From NCBI RefSeq assembly GCF_030272615.1, contig NC_081413.1, positions 722,265,649-722,329,648 on the forward strand: DNA of 64,000 nt, in the 5' to 3' direction. Numbering within the stretch: position 1 is the first letter of the stretch; each line of letters opens with the position of its first letter. Source of the DNA: Cryptomeria japonica. Its lineage: Eukaryota > Streptophyta > Pinopsida > Cupressales > Cupressaceae. The position numbers were made by a program, and so were the translations under genes. The notes beneath the pieces were generated by a model. It saw nothing but the letters and a program-made list of their open reading frames with translations, searched no databases and was not told where the DNA came from. Below, one piece after another: positions 33,423-45,298 of this stretch.

Positions 33423-35571
33423 TTATAACAGATATGACCAAGAGCTAGATGTGATGTAGAAGTCAAGATCAAATTGAAGCTAGTTGTTCGTTTAACGTAG
33501 TGATTGAGAAAAGTAACTAAGATTCAGTCTGGTTTTAGGAAAGATCTATCTTGTATAAGACGTGATCTAAGCAACTTATTTTGATTTGAGAGAAGTGACT
33601 AAGACTCAGTCTGGTTTCAGGAACGATCTATCTTGTATAAGATGTGGTCTAAGTGACTTAAGTTTGATAAGTAGTTAATTGAACTAGCTAAAAGATGATC
33701 GACAAAATCATGCAGCACAATGGCAGGGGTACACTATCAAGATTGTTTATGCTTAAGATTATGATGACTGGTTTTATGCTCACTGTAGACTGATTGGGCA
33801 AGTTTGACTATTATGGAAAAGTGTGTAGACAGACAAGTTTCTAGACTGATAAAATCAAGAATTCATACGATAGAGTTTTATAACCTAGACGACAATTTAA
33901 TAGTTCCCAGATGATACAGACAGTTTCTCGTACGAGTTGCTGCATAAACTCGCACGATAGTTTAGTGGCCTCCAGACGACAATCTATTGAGTATGATAGT
34001 TATTTGTATGACAGTATGATAAGGTCCAAACGATAATTCTGCAGACTCGTATGACAATTATAGCAGAGCTAGATGACAAATTGATAGGATCAATGAAGAC
34101 TCATATGACAATAGGTATGTAGTCAGACGACAATTCAGTAGACTTGTACAACAGAGGACTGGACAAAGACGAGATTCTGACACAGACATAGTTTTGACAA
34201 CTGACAAAGACCAGTTTTTGGACACAGACAGAGTTTTGATCACTAAGATGTTGATGTTGTTGATTTGTTTTTTCTAGTTTTAGTATTTCAGTTTTTAGTT
34301 TTAGGGATGAAAACACAATAAACACGCAAGATCTATAATGAATTTCAATCACAACACGCTAACCCTAGGGAAGTTGGCTTAGAGAAGAAAACCTTTGCTT
34401 GCAGACTTAGGTACACACCCAATAGCTAATCAGAATACGACTGCTGAGTCTCACGCAATGGATTCTCAATGCCGTATTAGCCGACTCCAAATGCCAATGG
34501 GGGCACGATATGACAAGTGTCTTGGGAGAGTTACTATCTCTCTTTCACAAAGATTATCCCCCTTTCGGAGGTGAATTGGGTAGCCTCTATCTTATAGTTC
34601 TTAGTCAGGAATTCCATTAGAAATTACTCGTTGAAGTCACGCAAGCATGATTGAGGCCTATAGCCCAACAAGGTACTGAAACAAGCTATAGTCACGTAAA
34701 CGTGATTGAGACCGCAAGGCCCTACAAAATGCCCGATATGAGAGATCTCTAAGAGAAAACTCAAATAATCCCGTCCTCTGAGACTTTAATCACTAGAGGC
34801 CTGTTTATTATAGTGAGTTGGAATGCTATTATAGTGAGTTGGAATGCTCAGGTCCAACTGTACTCACTTGGGTCATTCTCACTGGGTGATTACTTTTTCC
34901 CAGTACGACAGGCCCGCTAAAGGTACACAAATCTCAAATCTAGAAAAAGCCTCAAGGGTCTGGATTTCTGATTATCTGTAAAAGACAAGAGCATACTCTC
35001 CTATCTCTTATATTTTTCTTCAAACACAAAAGACAAATTTGTTCATTAACCAAATAGCAATTTAATTGCCTAAAAATGAATTTAAAGAATACACGATGTT
35101 TGGTCGATTCTCTTTAGGCAACCTGCAAAACCAACACATCAGTAGTCATTTTGCTTTTGGTTCTTTGACAGGCGTATGTTTGATTGATAAATTCTTTGCA
35201 AGCTACTGCAAGAAACCAGTTAGGCTGTGAAAATATTAGGCAGACAAAAGATAGACCAGGGTTAGCGTTAGTAAAATCCAAATTCAATTCACGAAAAACC
35301 CTAAAAGTATATTGTTTCTGAAATGAGAAAAACAGAAATTTGTATGACAATATATACCTTCCCAAATGAGTATTCCCACAGACCCAGACGACAATTGACA
35401 GAATCAAATGTCCAAAGTAGAAACTCCTACGAGTATTCTTGATGAACTAGATGATAAAAGACAGAACTCGTACGATGTTGGGTAAATACTTATACAACCT
35501 TTTACAGAGGCTTGTACGGACGAAACTTGAAAAATAGAAAAAATGATTTTGAGGCTGAAAAATTGAATTCT
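33423..35571 (-). other. Untranslated leader of element B
   Basis: Non-coding between gag and primer site. It holds a motif array (33885-34160), a block similar to the leader of element A (about 34440-35010), a tandem copy of TATTATAGTGAGTTGGAATG near 34815-34855, and more CGTACGA-type motifs near 35340-35530. No genes seen; ORFs at 34058-34352 and 35114-35407 lie on array or leader sequence. Confidence 0.6.
33885..34160. repeat. Degenerate ~21-bp array in leader of element B
   Basis: About twelve units of mostly 18-23 bp, each starting with CAGACGACAATT, CTCGTATGACAATT or a close variant. Examples start near 33885, 33973, 34045, 34067, 34099 and 34122. The motif also occurs in the leader intron of the antisense gene at the other end of the element. 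Confidence 0.7.
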
Positions 35572-35591
35572 GAGCCCCACGGTGGGCGCCA
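35572..35591 (-). promoter_or_regulatory. Primer-binding site, tRNA-Lys (element B)
   Basis: The plus strand reads GAGCCCCACGGTGGGCGCCA, identical to the 3' end of plant tRNA-Lys(CUU) as I know it, including the CCA tail. On the element strand this begins TGGCGCCC, four bases after the LTR end at 35596. Confidence 0.88.
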
Positions 35592-35595
35592 AAAA

Positions 35596-36650
35596 TGTGT
35601 GTGTGAAAAGTGGATCGTATCTATATCTGGAATACACAACACTTCAATAAGTCATTAGATGTATGGTTAGTAAATCAATCATCAATGAATAATAAACCAT
35701 CACAAAGCGACCTATTGCCTTCTAGTAGATGCAATTTTAGTCTTGCTCTTAGATTTCTATATGCAATACCACTGACTAGACAACACCTAAACGAAGGATT
35801 TAATCTATATGAGTATGAAATTGAGCTAAATGGATGCAATATTAAGCTAGATAAATGCAAGATATGCAAGATTAATGAATATTAGGCTAACATGATTAAG
35901 TTATGAATAAAAATTAAGCTAAATGATTTAACAAATATGCAATAACTAAGATGCAAATATTCTCAATATAAAATCTTAATGAACTTGGAGCAAAAACAAC
36001 ATAATAACAATATATTCTCAAAGATCCTTGATTAGGAAATGAGAGCCTGAATTTATAGAAAATTTAGAAAGAAACCGACAGTTGAGATCAAATGATGATT
36101 AGCGGTCAAGATTTTCCAAGAAGAAGCACAATCCAGGTGAATTGATGTGATTGGCTGCTTTCCTTGATTTTAAAGCAAATTGAACTAAAATTAAGACAAA
36201 ATCAGAAAAAATTGATTTATTCTACATTTTATTCAATTTTGAGATTTAATTGTTTTAATTGCTTTTCTGAGATTTTTCAAATTTTAATTTGATTTTCAGG
36301 ATTATCTCCATTTGATTTCTTTTCCTCAATTTTTAATTCTTTTTTCCAATTAATTTTTTTTTGTGATTTAATGACAAATTGATTTATTATACTAGGATAT
36401 TTAATAAAAACAAATAGGATAATTGTTTAAAAATGATTTACTTGAAATGATCAATTAATTAAATATATTTATTTAATTAATTCAGAGTGATTAATTTTCC
36501 ATGTGACATTTGATGATTTAAGAAATTATTTGTGTGCTCAAGATTAATTTTAATTGCCTTTGGTTAGGACCGTGGTGATGAAATCGAGACTAGGGGGCCT
36601 ATGATTTAGATGAGCATTTTTAGGGTATTACAAATGCATGTAATTTTGAT
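35596..36650 (-). repeat. 5' LTR of element B
   Basis: Partner of 19898-20935. It differs by scattered substitutions and small indels, for example a longer TTTTAATTG segment near 36248 and a shorter AT-rich part near 36380. Its inner end is fixed by the primer site; its outer end is somewhere between 36632 and 36650. Confidence 0.88.
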
Positions 36651-37660
36651 TCTCAAGTAACTGCGGGGTAATACCTAGTTATCTATTTCTTAGCCTAAGA
36701 TGATTGCTGGGATTAGAGATATTTGATCTTTAAATATGGGGGGAAATCTTGGAAAAATGGTTAGCAGTTTTTTATTCTAACAAATCTTAATAGGTTCTTC
36801 TCATGGAGGGATCTGAATATTGTATTGTGCATTCATGGCTTTATGTGCTTTGTTCTCCTTTCAACAATGAAGAGTCTATAGTGTTCTTTACTAATCATTT
36901 CTAGAATTATTAATTCTTGTCCTTGATATATTTAGCTTATGTAATTCTTGTCATAATTACATTAATTATTGTTTTTAAATCATGAAATTTACTATTTTAG
37001 AAGTTTGTGTTTGTGTTTATCTCATCTCTTGTTGCATCACCTTAGTCTTAGATAGTTGCTTTAGTTGGTATTTAAGTGTGAATTTGAGGATCAACAATTT
37101 TTGGCATGCCTAGTGGGACACAAATTTACTTCTTGAATTGAGACCTAATTACATGAACCAAGGGCCTATTACAAGTTCATACTCAACTAATAATCCAAAC
37201 CTTAATTATTATCGCCATTGGTGACTATTACTTAATAAAGAGTAACTGGGTCCAATGAAACACAATTGCACATGGTTTTATTTGTGTGTGTGTTAAAAGG
37301 GAATTATAGATGATACACAACACATCAAATCAAAAGAAATTATATATCATATATTGGTGGTAGTTACTATTCAAATTTATTTTAAATAATAGCAACAATA
37401 TTAATATTCATCCCATCACTTTGGTTAACAATGTAATGAATATTTTGGATGTAAGACAACTAATCTAATTAATGGTATATTTAGTGGAATCTTTCAAACT
37501 TTTATCCCAAATTATATGTTTTTTTACTTTTAAGTTTTTTTTAAAAATATATAGACTTTCTTATTTGAATAAAGCACAAAAGAGTAGATACAAATAAAAT
37601 AACAAATGACAAGAAACAAGACTACAAACAAACAATCATTGAAGAGTAAATATTTTTTTT
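36651..37660 (+). repeat. Possible LTR and primer-site remnant, otherwise unassigned
   Basis: At 37092-37120 the plus strand reads GATCAACA, then TTTTTGGCATGCCTAGTGGG. An LTR ending in CA followed by TGGCATGCC...GTGGGAC is the layout of a plant Ty3 LTR end and primer site. The sequence before it (36660-37090) could be the LTR. No coding region or second LTR supports this. From 37130 to 37660 nothing is recognised. Confidence 0.35.
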
Positions 37661-37669
37661 TACAAATTA

Positions 37670-40380
37670 TGAAGGAAAACAACTCCCTTTAATGTCGTAC
37701 ATGAATGACAATAAATATTGGTAATTGATAAATATTTTAAAATAAAAAATAAGTATATTTAGTTTGACAATCAATAGATACATAACAAAATACATAATTT
37801 TAAAGTTGGTTTCATTGATCTAAGCAAATTATATTAGTTGATTTCGAAAATGCTCAATAATACAATTAGAATTTACTAATGTTCATCTTAGATTGTCCCT
37901 TTCTAAAGATCAAAACACATCTCCCAGCATATGGCAGAAACTATGCACAACACGACCTTATTTTTAAATCTCTCATCAAATTAAACTCTAGACAATATTC
38001 AAATTTAATTATTATTATCTTATAACTTGTTATAAAAAAATTGAACCTATTTAAATAATTTTTTGATAAAAGAACACTTAGATTCTTAATTAAGAAATAT
38101 CCTAAATATATCCATGATATTAAAAAATTAAAACCTATATTTTGTAAATAATAAATAGAAATTTTAACTAATTTCAATTGAAAAAAAACTATTAATTACT
38201 ATCATAATTTAAAAAAATAATTCACTACAATAACATTAAGATTTAATTAATTTTTACAACTTTCAAACATTAATTTTACACCAACATTTCTAAGCATATT
38301 TTACTGGGATTAAAAAATCTAACTCAACCAATCTATATCTTTTACTCTTTTAACTCCATGATATAATTCCTCTTCAAAATAATGTATAAATTGGCCTCCC
38401 AAATGATTAGATTTTGAAATGTTACTGTAGAGGTAAAAAAAACTTTCATGCTCAGCATATAAGTAAAAAAACTTTCAAGGTCAACATATAAGTAATTAAG
38501 TAACCATCATTTAAGATTATCAAAAGATAAGTTTGAGAAAAGATTTCATTTTGGTGACACAAGTAGTGACACTTGAAAGGTAGTTATTTTGAATTCAAAG
38601 ATTGTTCAGGAGCTTTAAGAATGGCTTTGATAAGATTTTGTTTTTATTAAAATTGGCTTTACTCTATTAGCAAACATATAAGGGAAAAAAACTTTTGTAT
38701 GTGTAGTATAGAGGATGTACTTTTGATTGTGATTATTAATTAATTAAAAATTAGAATATAATGATTTTTTATTTTTAATTAATTAATAAACATGATCAAA
38801 GATATATTTTGTATGTTGGATAGACATTTGTGTGTATTTCTTGTATTCCTCTGTTCAAGTGACTTCTTATAATTATCTAACCATCAAATCATATTCTAGT
38901 CTTTTTGTAGATGTGAGATTCACTTCAGAATGCTAAAGCTCAAGCATATAAGAAAATAGAAATCATGAAACAATCTAAATTTCAATGATTTTAGAACCCT
39001 GGTTGTATTCTCCATTACTTTAGGTTTGTGAAATTCATATAGATATGATAGGATAATCTTACACTAAGAAGTTGGCCCAAACTTTCCACCCTTATCTTAA
39101 ATCAATTTGGAACAAGTTATCTCTATCTTTAATCTATTAACATATCATCAAAGCTATTTTGTTCTAAAAATTTATCAAATGTAAGATGTTGGAAATTAGA
39201 TTCTTATTTGTTTCAAGTAAACAAGAACTTCTAATCCATTTCTCAAAAGGGATTCCATCCATTAAAATTCAAGCTCCCATCCCTTTCACATTCTAGTAAT
39301 TACAATATTTTTCACTTAAAGATGGGTAAAAATTTATTCAAAACAAGAGAAGTGCATAGCAAGAAGGGCCAACCGCCTAGTAGATAAAAGAGCACTATAC
39401 AACCCTGCATGTATCCACTAATTGATCTAACATGTGAGACAATTCTAAAGATAACTACCCCTATCCACAATAGTCCAAGTGTCCAACCTTGTAGTCATTC
39501 AGAAGCTCATTTGGCCAGACAATCTGCTACTCCATTCCACTCCATTTAGACAATCTGCTACTCCATTCCACTCCCTAGAAATGTGAATAAAAGCAATGGA
39601 TTCCAAAGACCCAAAATTAATGTAACTTTGCATTCAAGTTTGAACTCGTTCATCATTCCAAAAAAAATTATGAAACATTTTAAAGGTTTTATTGGTATAA
39701 CACCGAAACTCCATACCATTGTTTGGGCATGATGAATATCATATAAAATCTTAGGTTAAAGAGGTTAATCAATCAATGATCGAGTCTCTATAGTTTTTTT
39801 GATAGAAACAAAATTTACAGTCAAAATTTGTAAATGTTTAAAGTAGTACCTTCTTAAAGTATAATAGATAGTCAATGGTTCCTTGATTTATTGGTGAATT
39901 TGAATGGTTCTAAATGAGCGCACCAAAGATCAAGTCTGTTTGAGTGCAAGGTCCCGACATCATATGGGATGAGTTTAGGATCATGCTCCTGGTGAATTAG
40001 GCAGAATGGGTACTCCTTAGTCCTTGGCTCGCAGTCAAAGAGGTTTTAGCCTAAAGACTTGTGCTCCTATACTGAATTGGTAAAAGTTCTTTATGAATAA
40101 TATAAATTTTTCCATATGTACGTATGTTTATAACTTTGTAATCCTAACTCTAAAGTCATCAAGAAAATGGGCAGACAAAAATGTTCATGCTCTAAAACCT
40201 TTATTCTTAAGAATTAAAACATAGTTATATAAAAAAAATCACCAAACATTAGATCTTAGCCATCGTAATGAAATAACTACCAAGAAAATGTTTGCAATCC
40301 CATCTCCATCATTTACAAATTAAATTATAGTTACAGAATAATTATATACACAACATTCTCATAACTTATTTTTATTAGGT
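37670..40380. repeat. Old repeat unit U, copy U1
   Basis: Most complete copy of a non-coding unit repeated at U2 (42130-43286 plus 52559-53040) and U3 (53280-53540 plus 60987-62530). Shared anchors include GTTATAAAAAAATTGAACC (38029), AATGATTAGATTTTGAAATG (38403), GGTGACACAAG (38553), CATTCAAGTTTGAACT (39632), and GAGTGCAAGGTCCCGACATC (39934). It carries a LINE tail insertion (39308-39613) that the other copies lack. Confidence 0.75.
39308..39613 (-). mobile_element. 3' end of D-type LINE inserted in U1
   Basis: Absent from U2 (43180-43200) and U3 (62098-62120), where TAATTACAATTAATGTGAC or a variant is continuous. The insert matches the 3' region of LINE D (17040-17310), for example ACAATCTGCTACTCCATTCC against ACAATCCACTACTCTATTCC. 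It has a ~31-bp tandem duplication near 39518-39580. Confidence 0.65.
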
Positions 40381-40444
40381 GTTCATGGGACAATGTGATG
40401 CTTAACTCATAGTATTCTTGTTTATATTATCATCAAGGTTTATA

Positions 40445-40720
40445 TTCATGGGCTTAAAATCTCCACTAGACAAATTGCTTCATGGGTTGATTGCTTGGCC
40501 AAATGGGCTTTTGATCATGGGCAAGGTTGGAATATTGTGGACAAGGAGGCAATTATCTCCGGATATGTCTCATTTGTTGGACCACTTATTGGATACTGAC
40601 AAAGGTGTAATTCTTTCTTTGTTGGGCGTGTGGCCCTCCCTTTTGTAACTCTTTCTTTGTTCTAATAATTTTTTACTCCTCTTTTAGTGGATGGATTTGA
40701 ACAAGTAATGTTGATGCAAT
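40445..40720 (+). pseudogene. 5'-truncated LINE tail, end of RNase H
   Basis: Plus strand reads SWVDCLAKWAFDHGQGWNIV then ISGYVSFV, matching the C-terminal end of LINE D RNase H (VDCLVKWAFD at about 17240). It is followed by a T-rich 3' region. Only the last part of the ORF is present, as expected for a truncated LINE copy in opposite orientation to LINE D. Confidence 0.5.
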
Positions 40721-41100
40721 GCATTAATGCCAAAGTGTCATTCATGCAAGAAGAGGAGGTCCTCCTATTGTAACCTCAATGGCCCATAACTTAAAAAATG
40801 TTTGAATCAACGCCAAAAAATGATTTTATCTTAATGATAATCTTAAATAATGGTCAAAGAGACTGGATTTCCTAAATAGCGATTCTTATTTTTTGTTTCT
40901 GGATTTAATCATGTAGGATTTTTTGCATCAATATTTTGGATGGCACTCCATAATCCATCATAAGATGAGAGAATTGTACAATAAAAATCTTACACAATCG
41001 AATTCAGAAACATCAAATAATGATTAAGTTTTTCAAAATCTATACATTATTCCACCAATTTCTTATAACTTATTTTACATATTAGAGAAAAGATCCTTTG

Positions 41101-41682
41101 TCATACCCTGACCCTTTCAGCTTCTATAATGGTTTCTAATCTTGGCTTCCAAGACCTGCAACTGCTTAATTTAATATATTTTCCCAAACCCATCTGCAAT
41201 TCAGAGAGATCTTCCATATTCAACTTTGGCACCTCGGCAGTCTTCAGATCTTGATGGAATTCTCCACCCAAATGACCATTGTCTTGCAGGTACATTCCTT
41301 CTCCATTAACAAGTGGTCTTACACCCGCAAGCCCTAGAAGAGTCTTCACACCATTCTTTGAGCTTTTCTTCATGGCAGAGGTAGCCCTGAATGCAATGGA
41401 GGCCATTAATGAGCCAGAAAGCACACTCTGCAATTTGGACATTGGGAGAACCAAATACAGATGCCCAACTTCTAAATCATCATCTGCTGACAGAGGATTT
41501 ATTCGCCGGCCAACCTCCAGAGAATCTGAGTGACACACAAAATGCTGAGGATTTTCCAGCATGATCTCTGCAACCTTCATCTCTGTGTGAAATTCCTGCA
41601 GACCACCATTAAAAAACAGAACTTTAACAGTGTTATATGGCATAACGGAAGAATATGAAGCACAAGATAGATAACTCCCCAT
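41101..41682 (-). CDS. PADRE/DUF4228 domain protein
   Basis: A single-exon host gene of 193 codons. The frame stays open 12 bases upstream, but there the codon is TTG, so the ATG at 41682 is the plant start. The protein begins MGSYLSCASY; Gly2 with Ser6 fits N-myristoylation, and Cys7 could be palmitoylated, so membrane attachment is likely. Domain features: KVLFFNGGLQEFH, VAEIMLENPQHFVCHSDSL, VGRRINPLSADDDLEVGHLY, LVLPMSKLQ, and the family's C-terminal RSWKPRLETI. Length is normal for the family. Plant PADRE genes often respond to pathogens or stress; the biochemical role is not known. The frame is intact, and it is the only such gene in the window. Confidence 0.9.
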   Translation of the reverse strand: MGSYLSCASYSSVMPYNTVKVLFFNGGLQEFHTEMKVAEIMLENPQHFVCHSDSLEVGRRINPLSADDDLEVGHLYLVLPMSKLQSVLSGSLMASIAFRATSAMKKSSKNGVKTLLGLAGVRPLVNGEGMYLQDNGHLGGEFHQDLKTAEVPKLNMEDLSELQMGLGKYIKLSSCRSWKPRLETIIEAERVRV

Positions 41683-42010
41683 TTGCTTATGCAATGCATT
41701 AAGTTTTCCTCTTGTGCAGAGAATTCTTATAATGGCTTATTAGAGCACAGAAGTTTTGAAGTGGGCTCCACACGGAATTCGACAATTAAATTTGACCACG
41801 TTTTGTGTAATGCCAGAATGTCAGAGGCTGGCAGTGACAAATCTGCTGAACATTCGTGACCTTAGAAAAGCAAGTAATTAAACTATTCTTTAGCTTTAAA
41901 ATATGTATTTCTCATGTTCATTAGTGGAGTCGGTGACAGTAATTATCACAGTTGATTGTTGACATTTTATTTGATTCTTCTATATGTGAAGATAATGTAG
42001 ACTTGGTTTT
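41683..42010 (-). promoter_or_regulatory. Upstream region of PADRE gene, duplicated at 53045-53240
   Basis: Sequence 5' of the gene. An ATTATAAG is found about 45-50 bp before the ATG, a weak TATA candidate. The part 41811-41995 resembles 53045-53225 (CCAGAATGT, CAGTGA, AAATCTG, CATTC, TGACCTTAGAAAA, and GTTGATTGTTGACATTTTAT), so upstream sequence exists in a second copy without the gene. Confidence 0.5.
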
Positions 42011-42129
42011 ATTAAAGTTGGATTTTCATTATTTTGTTAGTTGGTGTAGGTAGACGACTTCATAGTGGAAGATTGGGGTTTATTCTAAGGTGATAACATT
42101 TCATTCAGCTATTTGTTGTAGTTCATATT

Positions 42130-43286
42130 CTCATTAACATATAAAAGTTTTTATCTTTTCATTAAAATCTTAAATTATTTATAAAATAAAGTATATTCAA
42201 TTTGATTAAAAGATCAATCGAATCAATTTGATTCTTATAACTCTAAAAGATAATTCCTCTACAAAATAATTTATGATTTAGTCTTTCAAATGATTAGATT
42301 TTGAAATGTGGTCGTAGAGAAAAAACTTTCGGACTTAAGACATAAATCAATCATCTCTTAAGATTATCAAAAGATAAATTTGAAAAAAGATTTCACTTTG
42401 GTGACACAAGTTGCACTTGAAAGGCAGCTATTCCTATTTCAATGATTGTTCCTAGCTACAAGAATGGTTTTATAAGATTTTGTTTTTACTAAAATTGGCT
42501 CAGACATATAAATGAGAGAGAAGTGTATTCCTCTGTTGGAGTGGCTTCTCATAGTTATCTACCATAAAATCATATTAGTCTTTTTGTAGATGTGAAATTC
42601 ATTGTAGAATTCTAAAGCTTGGGCATATAAGAGAATATAAACCAAGAAATAATCCAAGTATCAATGAATTTTAGAACCCTAGCCGTTTCTTCCATCACTT
42701 GAGATAGTATATTCCTATACTATGATGGAAGTTGGTCCATCTTAAATCAATTTTGGAACATGTTGTTTCTATCTTTCATTTATTAAAATATCATCAAATT
42801 TACTGAATAAGTTAGTATTTTTTGTTTATGAATTCAATTGTGTAAGATTTTTTGTATCAACGTTTCAAATCACATTCGGTGATCTTGATGATGGATCACA
42901 AAGTGTGATCCAAAACGCTGATGCAAAAAATCTTATACAATTGAATCCAGAAACAAAAATACTAATCATAATAGATTGTGAAAATCTAGTTTCTATGAGA
43001 TTGTCTCTAACTTCAATATCCATTAAAATATCATAAAAACTATATCTTCCAAAAGTTTATCAAATATATAGATGGTTTGAAACATATCCTTATCCAATTT
43101 AAATAAACCATAACTTCTAATCCATTTTTGAAAAGGGATTACATCTATTAAAATTCAATCTCCCATCCCTTTTAGTCTTCCACTAATTACAATTAATGTG
43201 ACATTGCATTCAAGTTTGAACTTTTTCCATCATTCCAAACTAACTTTTGATGAAATATATTAATAGTTTTATTGGTATATACCAAT
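42130..43286. repeat. Old repeat unit U, copy U2 (left part)
   Basis: Matches U1 38320-39700, without the D-LINE insertion. It is cut at 43287-43300 by the target site of LINE A and resumes at 52559-53040. A tract near 42830-42980 has ATTCAATTGTGTAAGATTTT and, about 95 bp on, the reverse complement AAAATCTTATACAATTGAAT, making an imperfect inverted repeat. Confidence 0.7.
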
Positions 43287-43300
43287 AAAATTTCAGGCCA
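43287..43300. repeat. Target-site duplication of LINE A
   Basis: AAAATTTCAGGCCA at 43287-43300 is repeated at 52545-52558 after the A-rich tail. U3 has the unbroken site TAAAATTTCAGGCCATTGTT at about 62200-62220. Confidence 0.92.
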
Positions 43301-43350
43301 ATCTTTCGAGCGAGTTTTCGATGAGCGAGATTTGGAGACTTGTGCTTGCC

Positions 43351-45298
43351 ATGCAGCCGAGTATGCGCTAAGGAGATGAGGCGGTGGCAGATCTGCTTCC
43401 CCCCAAAGATCCTTTTGGCACACAAGTTGGTCATGTTCCACAATGGGTCTTCCAAGGTGGAAAATGGGTCAATGCTCTGGTTTCATCTGCTCGCCCAAGT
43501 GGGGGCAAAATACCCGATTTTCCTACTTCTGTGTATTTCAAAGGGTTTTTTCGACGGAATGGGAATCAGGGCCGTAATTTGAGGAATGAGGGTAATTGGC
43601 AAAAGGGCAATCAAAATCAAAATGCTAGGGCTTCTGGTAATAAGGCTTGGCTTGTCCTAGCGAGTGATTCTTCTAAATCACAACCAATATCAAAGGGCTC
43701 GGAAGGTCAATTGTCGAATGTTGATTTGCCCTCATAGCCTGTTTCGCTCTCGATTCCTTTAATTGATGCCTCAGATGTTATCTTGGGGAAAAAGGCTCAT
43801 GATCTTTGGGCTTTGGCAGTCATTATCTAGGTGTGGGGTGACTCTATTCCTTTGTCAAAGCTCCATTATAAAATTCATGCGCACTGGTATGGCACTTTGT
43901 ACTCCATGTTCTCTTTGCAAGTTCATTTATTATTGTTTTTGATTTTGCGTCTGCTAGGGATAAGGCATTGAGTGTTCCACTTTTCTGGCTTGGAAAGAAT
44001 TTGTTTTTTGTAGAAAGTTGGAAGCCCTTTCTAGCAACCTCTAGGGTTGGCCCAAAATAGGTTCCTATCTGGTTTAAACTTCCTTTGTTGCCATCGGAAT
44101 TTGTTGAATTTGATATTTTAACAAAGATTGGGGATTCTTTTGGCAAATTTCTGTCGTCTCATTCAGTGCTTGAGGATGGGGTGGTGGTTGTTAAAATTTG
44201 TGTTTTAATTTCACCAAAGGTCTCTCTATTGAAGTTTTGTAACATTCGGTCTCCTTTTGGTCTTTGGCGTCAAAATATTATCAAAGATTCTGGGAATTTT
44301 GGTTGTTCTTCAGTGACTATGGATTCTCCTTTGTTTTTTCATATGAAAACCATTCAATTTGGTTCGGGGGGCATTGAATCCTCTTTTGATGGGAATGTGG
44401 AATTGTTCGTTTGGAATAAGGATCATTTAGATGTCTCTGCTGCTAATCCATCTTCCCCTTTGAAAAAAACCTTCACTCCTAGGGTTTCAATAGAGGTACC
44501 TCACTGCTCTGTTCCTTCCCCGAAGATTGGTTTTACGAATGTCTCTCCTTTGAATAATTCTAATGGTGCTTTAAACAAGGGAATGTCTTCTTTGCATCCG
44601 TTGATTTGGGAAATGTCTTAGGGTCTGAGACATAAATCCTTGTGGTTTTGAAGAATTCTGAACATCCTGTGGATATTGATATTGTTCCAGATGAGCAGCT
44701 TATTGCTTAGGTGCAACATATTATTAATACTAATAAGGTTTCTCTTAACTCCGCTTTAGCTAATAAAGTAATTTCTTCAATTTCGGTTGATTTGGGTAGC
44801 CTGGAGAATGACTTGGCTGCTTTTCCCACTACTAACTGTTTTGACTTACTCAATACGGATAAGGCTTTGGTATCGTCAGTTCTTGGGCCATCTTTGGCTC
44901 CCATTCTTCCAGATAGGGAAGAGGTTAGGATGCCATCAGTTCTTGAGGTAAGTTCCATTGAAAATAGGCCACCCGTGGATACTTCTTTGGGTATTAATAG
45001 GCTTCCTTTTGTTCAAACCCCTCTTTCCCCTACTTCACCTTTGTCAACTCTAGGGAAAAGAGGCCGTAAACCCAAATATGCTATGACTAAACTAGAAATT
45101 GATGCGGGAATTCAAACAACTCATCTTTCTTCTTTGGAGACTTTCAGAAAGAAAAGAACAGAAAAACCCTTAAGTCCGCCAGTCACAAGAGCCTTGGCTT
45201 CTAAGCGAAGTCTTCATAAGAATTTTTCGGCAAGTAAGGTTTCTCCAGTTTCTTTGGAAGTTTCGAGGGGAGCAGATGCTTCCCCTCAAGACCAATGA
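43351..45298 (+). pseudogene. LINE A ORF1
   Basis: The ATG at 43351 aligns with the ATG at 53804 of LINE B. Conserved early part: GDEAV, PPKDPFG, HVPQWVFQGGKW. The middle (LIDASDVILGKKAHDL, VWGDSIPLSKL, HAHWYGTLY) corresponds to the DUF4283-like RNA-binding region seen intact in LINE B. The C-terminal part at 44711-45298 has GKRGRKPKYAMTKLEID and TRALASKRSLHKNF, which is basic and nuclear-signal-like. At least two frame changes and several stops break it. ORF1 proteins of plant LINEs bind the element RNA. The TGA at 45296 overlaps the ORF2 start. Confidence 0.75.

Larger units (their letters stand above)
19898..36650 (-). mobile_element. Ty3/gypsy element B (Tat-like), near full length
   Basis: A 16.8-kb minus-strand element bounded by two direct repeats of about 1.04-1.06 kb. 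From the 5' side (right) it has LTR, tRNA-Lys primer site, 2.1-kb leader, gag, protease, G-patch, linker, RT, RNase H, a second RNase H, integrase, and then a plus-strand plant-mobile-domain gene before the 3' LTR. The second RNase H and the antisense ORF between integrase and 3' LTR fit the plant Tat lineage. Many stops and frameshifts make it inactive. No clean 5-bp target duplication was found. Confidence 0.9.

Noticed and set aside
41683-41694. Upstream extension of the PADRE protein (HKQ before MGSYL)
   Set aside because: The extension would begin at TTG; the ATG at 41682 gives the family's MG start.
42830-42980. Inverted repeat as a microRNA-type hairpin or MITE
   Set aside because: Arms of about 20 bp with a long loop and no target duplication found; too weak to call.
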